Notes under the pieces: generated by a model
What the model was told of the DNA's origin: nothing
Databases searched by the model: none
Seen by the model: only the letters and a program-made list of their open reading frames with translations
Made by a program: the position numbers and the translations under genes
NCBI GenBank assembly: GCA_013036995.1
Contig: JAAOXG010000039.1
Coordinates: 62,001-126,000, forward strand
Source of the DNA: Lacrimispora defluvii
Lineage (GTDB): Bacteria > Bacillota > Clostridia > Lachnospirales > Lachnospiraceae
Reading direction: 5' to 3'
DNA length: 64,000 nt
Part shown: in pieces, positions 58,043 to 64,000 of the stretch
Position numbering within the stretch: position 1 is the first letter of the stretch
Layout: every line of letters begins with the position of its first letter

Positions 58043-58918
58043 ATGGATTGGATTAGCGGCATTCAAAAAGCAGTGGATTACGTGGAAGACCATATAACCA
58101 CAGAACTGGATTTTAGTGAGATTGCAAAACAGGCATGTTCATCCAGCTTTCATTTTCAGCGGGTATTCGGGATACTCTGCGGATTTACTCTGGGAGAATA
58201 TATCCGTATGCGAAAGCTGACTCTGGCAGGGTGTGAGCTGGCTGACACTGACACACGCATACTGGATATCGCAGTAAAATATGGTTACGAAACCCAGGAA
58301 AGTTTCAGCCGCGCTTTTACACGCTTTCATGGCGTATCCCCTACCCAGGTGCGAAATGGTGCCAGCCTGAAATCATTTTCCCGTCTTTCTGTTAAACTGA
58401 TACTGACTGGAGCCAATGTGACTGATTACAGGATAGAAAAGAGGAACGGCTTTCAAATGATTGGGAAACCCATGGAGGTGTCCGGCAAAAATGAACTGAC
58501 CTCTGCCAGAATATCTGATTTCTGGAAACAATGCCGCATGGATGGAACAATTGGCGCGCTTTCCGGGTATATTTCTTCTGATACGATATTTGGGAAAAAC
58601 ATAGCGGGAACAGGTTTTGGAAAAGATGCAGCAGATCCCGGCTTTCCTTATGCCATCGGGGTTTACTATGACGGCACTCTGCCTGCAGAAAAAGATTTGG
58701 TGATATGGGAAGTTCCGGCTCATACGTATGCCGTATTTCCGTGCATCGGTTCCATGCCTAATGCATTTACCAGACTGTATCAGCAAATCTACAGTGAGTT
58801 TTTCCCCGCCAGTGAATACAGGCCCTGCGGGGGGACGGACTTTGAAGTCTATCCATCCGATGATGTAAACAATCCAGACTATTCCTGCGAAATATGGGTG
58901 GCTGTGGAAAAAAAATAG
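58043..58918 (+). CDS. AraC-family regulator with GyrI-like effector domain
   Basis: This 291-residue protein has two AraC helix-turn-helices at the N-terminus (QKAVDYVEDHITTELDFSEIAKQACSSSFHFQRVFGILCGFTLGEYIRMRKLTLAGCELADTDTRILDIAVKYGYETQESFSRAFTRFHGVSPTQVR). A C-terminal effector-binding domain follows (VTDYRIEKRNGFQMIGKPMEVSG to YSCEIWVAVEKK) as in Rob/SoxS-type multidrug sensors. ATG 58043 has GGGGAGAATCAAAG upstream. The serine hydrolase gene just before it may be a co-regulated partner. Confidence 0.92.
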   Translation: MDWISGIQKAVDYVEDHITTELDFSEIAKQACSSSFHFQRVFGILCGFTLGEYIRMRKLTLAGCELADTDTRILDIAVKYGYETQESFSRAFTRFHGVSPTQVRNGASLKSFSRLSVKLILTGANVTDYRIEKRNGFQMIGKPMEVSGKNELTSARISDFWKQCRMDGTIGALSGYISSDTIFGKNIAGTGFGKDAADPGFPYAIGVYYDGTLPAEKDLVIWEVPAHTYAVFPCIGSMPNAFTRLYQQIYSEFFPASEYRPCGGTDFEVYPSDDVNNPDYSCEIWVAVEKK

Positions 58919-58960
58919 CAGGGCCGCCGCTTTAACGGATGTCCTGCTTCTTCCTATCAA

Positions 58961-59236
58961 TTATGTCATGTTGGCGAAACGCTCGACTGCTTTTGTAAAA
59001 CTCTCTATGGTTTTATCGGCATCTCCATGCTCAATTCCATCTCTGACACAATGATTAATATGCCCCTCCAAAACGACCTGACCAACCCGGTGCAACGCAG
59101 ATTTTGCTGCATTGATCTGGGCAAGCACGTCCTCACAGGGAACATCTTCATCTACCATACGGTCAATAGCCTGGACCTGACCGATGATCTTTTTTAAACG
59201 CCGATGCAGATTATCTGCATCCATACACTGTTTCAT
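58961..59236 (-). CDS. CsoR/FrmR-family metal-sensing repressor
   Basis: This 91-residue all-helical repressor has NLHRRLKKIIGQVQAIDRMVDEDVPCEDVLAQINAAKSALHRVGQVVLEGHINHCVRDG. The Cys in VPCEDV and His61/Cys65 in HINHC form the usual C-H-C metal site of CsoR-type proteins. GGAGGTGCCAA precedes the ATG. An operator of the same type as those before the P-type ATPase gene overlaps its own promoter region, so it probably controls both and releases DNA on metal binding. Confidence 0.92.
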   Translation of the reverse strand: MKQCMDADNLHRRLKKIIGQVQAIDRMVDEDVPCEDVLAQINAAKSALHRVGQVVLEGHINHCVRDGIEHGDADKTIESFTKAVERFANMT

Positions 59237-59249
59237 TTGGCACCTCCGG

Positions 59250-59300
59250 ATACCATAAGGGGTATTTGTATATTATGATAGATCCCATGGTCATTGTCAA
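59250..59300 (-). promoter_or_regulatory. csoR-like promoter and operator
   Basis: On the minus strand TTGACA (59300-59295) and CATAAT (59277-59272) are 17 bases apart. ATACCATAAGGGGTAT (59250-59265) overlaps the start of transcription and differs from the ATPase operators only in the three central bases. Confidence 0.82.
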
Positions 59301-59324
59301 TATGGTACCAGGTGATTCTATTTA

Positions 59325-60230
59325 TCAATAAAGATTCTTAATCCGTTCCAGCAGATTTAAAAAATCCTTCTGGTATTCCACTGGCTCAATAATCCGCACG
59401 CAATCCCGGAATCCAAGCAGCCAGCCAAATAAAGACTCTTGATCCGACCAGCCTATATTCATTATTAACCTGCCGTCTGCATTTTCGCTGAAGCTGTTAA
59501 TGCCGAATTCCTCTATGAGCCTCCATTTCATGGATTTATCAAATTCTGCTGTTACCTCCACTCCATTGGTCCACTGAACTTTACGGGGATCCATATGGCA
59601 GAGAGGAATCTCCCTTTTTTTACAGTCCTCATTGGTGCACCGGATCTGATCCATCCGGTTTAATTTAAACATACGGAAATCATCTCTAAGCAGGCAATAT
59701 CCCCAAACATACCAGGAAGACCATTCAAATATCAACAAACAGGGTTCTAATATCCGGGTATTATCCCCATTAGGGCCGTAATAATGAAACTCAATCTTCT
59801 TTTTTCTCTCGATTGCATCCTTAATCAGTTCGAATTTAGGCGGAAGGGATGACTGGTACCAGGAACTTAAATTAATGACAACCGGACCGCTGGCACCTAC
59901 ATAATCATTACTTCCAAAGGAAAGCTTATCCATTAAAAGCTGATACCGGTTGCTTCCTGATACACTGTCCAGACTCTTTAACCCGGAAAGAATTGCCTGT
60001 ATCTCCTCAGAGGTAAATAAAGTCTTATCTACCTTATAGCCCTCAGCTATGGAAATCCCGCCATTTTTCCCCTGTTCCGTGACGATTGGTATTCCAGCCT
60101 TGCATAAATTCTCCACATCACGATTTATGGTTCTTCTGGATACTTCGAACTTTTCAGCAAGATAAGGCGCTGTCACCTTTTCTTTTTGCAGCAATATGGA
60201 AATAATTCCCATCAGCCTGTCAATTTTCAC
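59325..60230 (-). CDS. YafY-type HTH/WYL-domain regulator
   Basis: This 301-residue protein has an HTH_11 domain (DRLMGIISILLQKEKVTAPYLAEKFEVSRRTINRDVENLCKAGIPIVTEQGKNGGISIAEGY). A WYL domain follows (RKKKIEFHYYGPNGDNTRILEPCLLIFEWSSWYVWGYCLLRDDFRMFKLNRMDQI) with the WCX C-terminal extension. Such regulators sense small ligands or nucleic acid fragments in the WYL pocket. Here the pocket motif reads WYVWGYC. The target is unknown; it has no close partner gene. Confidence 0.9.
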   Translation of the reverse strand: MKIDRLMGIISILLQKEKVTAPYLAEKFEVSRRTINRDVENLCKAGIPIVTEQGKNGGISIAEGYKVDKTLFTSEEIQAILSGLKSLDSVSGSNRYQLLMDKLSFGSNDYVGASGPVVINLSSWYQSSLPPKFELIKDAIERKKKIEFHYYGPNGDNTRILEPCLLIFEWSSWYVWGYCLLRDDFRMFKLNRMDQIRCTNEDCKKREIPLCHMDPRKVQWTNGVEVTAEFDKSMKWRLIEEFGINSFSENADGRLIMNIGWSDQESLFGWLLGFRDCVRIIEPVEYQKDFLNLLERIKNLY

Positions 60231-60282
60231 CTTAAGCTCCCCCTTTTTTGCTATTATAACATGAACTCACCTGGCACAAAAC

Positions 60283-60321
60283 AAAAAAAAGCCGCAACAT
60301 GTTTTTCCATCTTGCGGCTCA
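60283..60321 (-). terminator. Terminator of the chemoreceptor gene
   Basis: On the minus strand AGCCGCAA and TTGCGGCT form a perfect stem with a 14-nt loop followed by eight T residues. Confidence 0.92.
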
Positions 60322-60330
60322 TCTGATTAA

Positions 60331-62505
60331 TTAATATTTTGCTGAATCATGTATATAGGAAACTGGTAATACAGTCTCTTCTTTTTGTGCTGTTTCTTCC
60401 TGAGCTTCCGTATAATCCTGGAGCTCAGCTGTGGCTGCAGCTTCATAAAACACAGGTTCCTCTGCCGGCTGAGTGTATTCACCCTGAAGCCGGAATCGTT
60501 CAACTTCCTGTTTTAATACCTGTGCCTGGGTATCTAACTCTTCACTGGAAGCGGAGCTTTCTTCCGCGGTTGCCGCATTGGTCTGTACTACGGAAGACAC
60601 CTGGTTGAGCCCCTGGTTAATCTGCTCAATCGCCTCTACCTGTTCATTGGAAGCAGCTGCAATCTCCTGAATGGTTCGTTCTACCTGTCCGGACTTCTCG
60701 GCAGCTGATTTCAAAATACGGGTTGTTTCATAGGCAATCTTTACCCCTTCTGATACAGTCTGAACGGAATGACCGATAAGCTCTGCCGTCTGCTTGGCGG
60801 CCTCTGCCGATTTACCGGCAAGATTGCGGACTTCATCTGCAACCACCGCAAATCCCTTACCAGCTTCTCCTGCTCTGGCTGATTCAACTGCTGCATTGAG
60901 AGCCAGTATATTGGTCTGGAATGCAATGTCCTCAATTACCTTGGTAATACTTGAAATTTTCTCTGAAGCCTGCCCGATTTCTTTCATGGAATGATCCAGC
61001 TTCTCCATATAGGCATTGCCTTCATCCATTCCGCTCACAGCCTGTCTAACGTATCCAGTGGCTTTCTGAACATTATCCGCATTCTCCTGGGCACGGGTTG
61101 ATACCCCGCTTACCGACGCACTTAATTCCTCAACAGTCGCCGCCTGCTCAGCAGCTCCTGATGCAAGGGCCTGGGACGCGTCCGAAATCTGTTTGGATCC
61201 GTCCGCTACTCTGTCCGAGGATTCCTTAATCTTGGTGAATACAGAATTTAAGTTATATGTAATTCCGTTTAACGAATCTTTGATCTGTACAAAATCACCT
61301 TTATAATCCTGGGTTACTAAAACGGTGCAATCTCCCTTTTCCAACCCGCTTAATACCGAAGAAATCTCATTGATATAATTATTCAGCGTATTGATGGTTC
61401 CAGTAAATGATCTGGAAAGAGATTCAAGCTCATCTCCTGTATGAATCTGAGGTACTTCAGAGTGCAGGTCTCCTTCGTCAAGCCTCTTAATTCGTTCTAC
61501 CAGCTTTACAATCGGTTTCACAATGGGCGCTGCAATCCTGAAGGCCATAATCAGAGAAGCCAGAATCATTAAAGCTGCCAGAACGATTGTTATAATCAGC
61601 GACTGATAAAAACCAGCCATCATCTCAGATTGTTCTGTAACAACCCCGATTGACCAGCCATCTGTATTGGTAATAGGCGTGTATCCCATAACCAGGGTTT
61701 TTCCCTTTAAATGTGATGACCTGATATTCGTATTGCCTGCGATCATATCCTTAATATTAGCGGAAGTAGCTGCAAAACTCTTATCGGTTTTTCCCATCTC
61801 AATATAGTTGGTTTCATTTGTAACCACAGTTCTATCCTTATGGGCAACTACCTTTCCCTCTTTATCTACTATAAATCCATAACCTGATTTTCCAATGGAT
61901 ACTCCATCAATCATTTTGCTGAATACATCGGCATCCAGAGTTCCGGTTACAACTCCATTGTATTGACCATTATTTATCTTAGCTGCAATAACCAGAACAG
62001 TCTTGCCAAGTTTCTCGTTTTTCATGGTGGTTGAAATATAAGTTTCCCCCTTAAGCGCCCGGCTGAAAAACTCCATCTGGCTCATATCTGTTCCATTCGC
62101 TGCCTTTCCGTTCACATCTGCGGTTGTGATCTCCAGAAAACCGTAATCCTGCGCCAGCTTATCCATAGCATCTTTTCTTTGTTCTGCATTCTTATTCTGA
62201 TTTGTAATCGAGGTGTATTGTGCGATGGCCTCAATCTTTATCTTATATATATCAATCGCATTTTGAACAGACTGGCTATAAGCTTCTGCAGACTCCATCA
62301 GTCTCATGTCAGTGCTTTTTTTTGCATCACGGTAGAAAAGATAACCGTTAAAAAGTCCAAAGAGGACGGAAATTGTGATACACATGGCAATAATGCCAAA
62401 TAACAATCTTCCTTTTATGGATTTTTTCTTTCCTTCCGAATCATTACTCTCCTCTGATTTTTTAATGATTCTCTGAAATGCCTTAATCCTTCCCGCCACA
62501 GCCAC
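60331..62505 (-). CDS. Methyl-accepting chemotaxis protein (dCache-HAMP-signalling)
   Basis: This 724-residue chemoreceptor has a first transmembrane segment ([25 protein letters not shown], about 30-55) and an extracellular dCache-like sensor (about 60-295, with [33 protein letters not shown]). A second transmembrane helix ([23 protein letters not shown]), a HAMP domain and the cytoplasmic hairpin follow. The hairpin tip reads [49 protein letters not shown]. The acidic Glu/Ala-rich C-terminus has no clear CheR pentapeptide. It should signal to CheA at the membrane. The cognate ligand is unknown. Confidence 0.96.
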   Translation of the reverse strand: MAVAGRIKAFQRIIKKSEESNDSEGKKKSIKGRLLFGIIAMCITISVLFGLFNGYLFYRDAKKSTDMRLMESAEAYSQSVQNAIDIYKIKIEAIAQYTSITNQNKNAEQRKDAMDKLAQDYGFLEITTADVNGKAANGTDMSQMEFFSRALKGETYISTTMKNEKLGKTVLVIAAKINNGQYNGVVTGTLDADVFSKMIDGVSIGKSGYGFIVDKEGKVVAHKDRTVVTNETNYIEMGKTDKSFAATSANIKDMIAGNTNIRSSHLKGKTLVMGYTPITNTDGWSIGVVTEQSEMMAGFYQSLIITIVLAALMILASLIMAFRIAAPIVKPIVKLVERIKRLDEGDLHSEVPQIHTGDELESLSRSFTGTINTLNNYINEISSVLSGLEKGDCTVLVTQDYKGDFVQIKDSLNGITYNLNSVFTKIKESSDRVADGSKQISDASQALASGAAEQAATVEELSASVSGVSTRAQENADNVQKATGYVRQAVSGMDEGNAYMEKLDHSMKEIGQASEKISSITKVIEDIAFQTNILALNAAVESARAGEAGKGFAVVADEVRNLAGKSAEAAKQTAELIGHSVQTVSEGVKIAYETTRILKSAAEKSGQVERTIQEIAAASNEQVEAIEQINQGLNQVSSVVQTNAATAEESSASSEELDTQAQVLKQEVERFRLQGEYTQPAEEPVFYEAAATAELQDYTEAQEETAQKEETVLPVSYIHDSAKY

Positions 62506-62681
62506 ATCCTCCTACTCATCATTTGCATTCTGGAAAATAATTGCATTTTTTGTTAAATTTTAACAGCATTTAATTAATCAATATTATATAACAACATGTA
62601 GATATTTGTCAATTGTGACAGAAAAATGGGGAATGTTCATTTAAATTGTAACCGAATATATAATAATATTTGTTTTTTAAC

Positions 62682-63857
62682 CTACCTGGCATAGGAATCT
62701 TCCATAATTTCATAATTATTTTTTATTAACGGTCCGCTCAAATCCGCATTCAGTTGGTACATATCATTGAATTTTTCAATAGCAGCCTTTTTTTGTTCCA
62801 TCAGAGAGTGGGCATAGACATTTAAGGTAATAGACACACTGGAATGTCCAAGAAGCTCGCTGATCGTCTTAATATCCACTCCCAGCTCCAGTGCCCGGGT
62901 GGCAAAGGTATGGCGGATGGCATGAAATTTCCGGTCCTTTACGTGAGCTTCCTTTAAAAGCCGCTTATACAGCTTCTGAAAACACCTGGGGTCAAAAGGT
63001 ATGTTTGTCTGTGTAAATATATAATTATCCTGATTTCTGCTTTTATATGTAGTCAGTACTGGCATGTTAAGTAAAAACTGGGGAAGAGGAATCTTTCTCA
63101 TGGATTTACGGCTTTTTGGAGCCCCCACAAACAGTGCCGTTTTGTGCTCCTCCTCTTCAAAATGACGGATTCGGGATACAGTCCTGCTGATGGATAAAGT
63201 TCCTGTTTCCATATCAATATCCCCCCATTTTAATGCGCATAGTTCTCCAAGGCGGATACCGGTATAAAAGCAAAGAAGAATTCCCATGGCTCTCCTGTCA
63301 TTGTAATGAAAAGCTGTCTGTTCAATCTGACGCTGCTCTTTCATGGAGAAAACCTCTACTTCTTTATCATCCGGCTTTGGATATTTAATTAAATCCATAA
63401 CTGCAAAGCAATCAGCGGAACCCTTTAATATCTCCTTGACTGCAATCTTAAAAATAGTAAGATTCTTCTTTTTAGATGAATCTGCCAGCTCCTCATTTTC
63501 ATACATTTCCTTCACAAACCGGGCAACAGATCCCATGGTAATACGCTGATCTTTCTCTTTCTCAAAAAATGGAATTACATACTTATTTAAGCAGCGGTAA
63601 TAGCTTTCATAGGTTGATGGCTTTACTCTTATAGAAACATCAATGAGCCATTCCTCAAAAAGTGCAGCACCTCCCTTTATCTCATCAGATCTTTTTTCTT
63701 TGGCAGGTGCCTGGTTTTCCTTATAATTCTTCATTTTTTCCTTAACGCCTTTATAGCTTTTGGAATAAAAATATTGATATTTCCCCGTTTGTTTTAATGT
63801 TCTTCCTTCCCATCTTCCATCTTTCCGTTTATAAATATTTTCTCCTCTTCTTGGCAT
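62682..63857 (-). CDS. Tyrosine recombinase (orphan integrase)
   Basis: This 391-residue integrase has an AP2-like arm domain (RRGENIYKRKDGRWEGRTLKQTGKYQYFYSKSYKGVKEKM), a SAM-like domain and a catalytic domain. The catalytic residues are R202 (YTGIRLGELCAL), H312-x2-R315 (FHAIRHTFATRALELG), H338 (LLGHSS) and Y348 (LNVYAHSL). This type often sits alone in Lachnospiraceae chromosomes, where it may act on nearby invertible segments or mark an integrated element. No phage or conjugation gene is visible on its left; any element would lie to the right of the window. Confidence 0.93.
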   Translation of the reverse strand: MPRRGENIYKRKDGRWEGRTLKQTGKYQYFYSKSYKGVKEKMKNYKENQAPAKEKRSDEIKGGAALFEEWLIDVSIRVKPSTYESYYRCLNKYVIPFFEKEKDQRITMGSVARFVKEMYENEELADSSKKKNLTIFKIAVKEILKGSADCFAVMDLIKYPKPDDKEVEVFSMKEQRQIEQTAFHYNDRRAMGILLCFYTGIRLGELCALKWGDIDMETGTLSISRTVSRIRHFEEEEHKTALFVGAPKSRKSMRKIPLPQFLLNMPVLTTYKSRNQDNYIFTQTNIPFDPRCFQKLYKRLLKEAHVKDRKFHAIRHTFATRALELGVDIKTISELLGHSSVSITLNVYAHSLMEQKKAAIEKFNDMYQLNADLSGPLIKNNYEIMEDSYAR

Positions 63858-63957
63858 GGTAAAAACTCCTTTGCTTATAATATTTTATTATATGACGGTT
63901 TAATCTCCGGAAAATAATCCAATTATTTCCAGATTTTAAAAAGGGCCTTTTTAATTA

Positions 63958-63998
63958 GTCAAAAAATGACGATCCAGCATAGCTCTGGGTCGCCATTT
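63958..63998 (-). terminator. Terminator of a gene beyond the right edge
   Basis: On the minus strand AAATGGCGACCCAG pairs with CTGGATCGTCATTT (wobble pairs only as exceptions) around a 7-nt loop, followed by TTTTTT. It implies a leftward gene just outside the window. Confidence 0.8.
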
Positions 63999-64000
63999 CT

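Overview
The window looks like low-GC Firmicutes DNA from a Lachnospiraceae/Clostridiales bacterium; a Lacrimispora-like genome is my guess from gene content and codon style, not a database match. Two parts are clear. Positions 1 to about 29,300 are most of a temperate siphovirus prophage, cut by the left window edge inside the tape measure gene. Positions about 29,300 to 64,000 are host chromosome, with an orphan recombinase locus and a second integrase near the right edge.

The prophage is read mainly leftwards (minus strand). At its right end sit the integrase, a restriction-like nuclease and the CI-type repressor with a metallopeptidase-like partner (plus strand). They are divided from the leftward Cro/early genes by an operator region with four 15-bp repeats. 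Early genes follow: HTH proteins, a split SMC/Rad50-like ATPase, RecT, an MBL-fold protein, SSB, an ERCC4-type nuclease, a CHC2 zinc-finger primase fragment and a DUF927 helicase. Next come an iteron-like repeat array, a C5 DNA methyltransferase with a structured leader, several small zinc-ribbon proteins, a late regulator and a HicAB toxin-antitoxin pair. The late genes are small and large terminase, portal, minor head protein with a C-terminal HExxH domain, scaffold, major capsid, connectors, minor capsid proteins 1-3, tail tube, tail assembly chaperones and tape measure. Two recoding sites are visible: a -1 site that would extend the tail tube protein and a -2 site joining the two chaperone frames.

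The host part holds carbohydrate genes (malQ, glgB with an overlapping mscS), a SIMPL lipoprotein, signal peptidase I, an IlvD/Edd dehydratase with candidate operators, a FadR-type regulator, rpiB, aroC and a lactonase. A cupin-HTH regulator sits directly before potABCD (polyamine uptake). Two overlapping D12-class adenine methyltransferase genes have no visible nuclease. A GGDEF gene is followed by a chemoreceptor remnant and a serine recombinase. Between the remnant and the recombinase a perfect 21-bp inverted repeat encloses a consensus promoter, which is the best candidate for an undescribed switch. A P-type metal ATPase and a CsoR-type repressor share a 16-bp operator type. A WYL regulator, a chemoreceptor and a tyrosine integrase close the window.

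No tRNA, rRNA, CRISPR array or complete insertion sequence was recognised.
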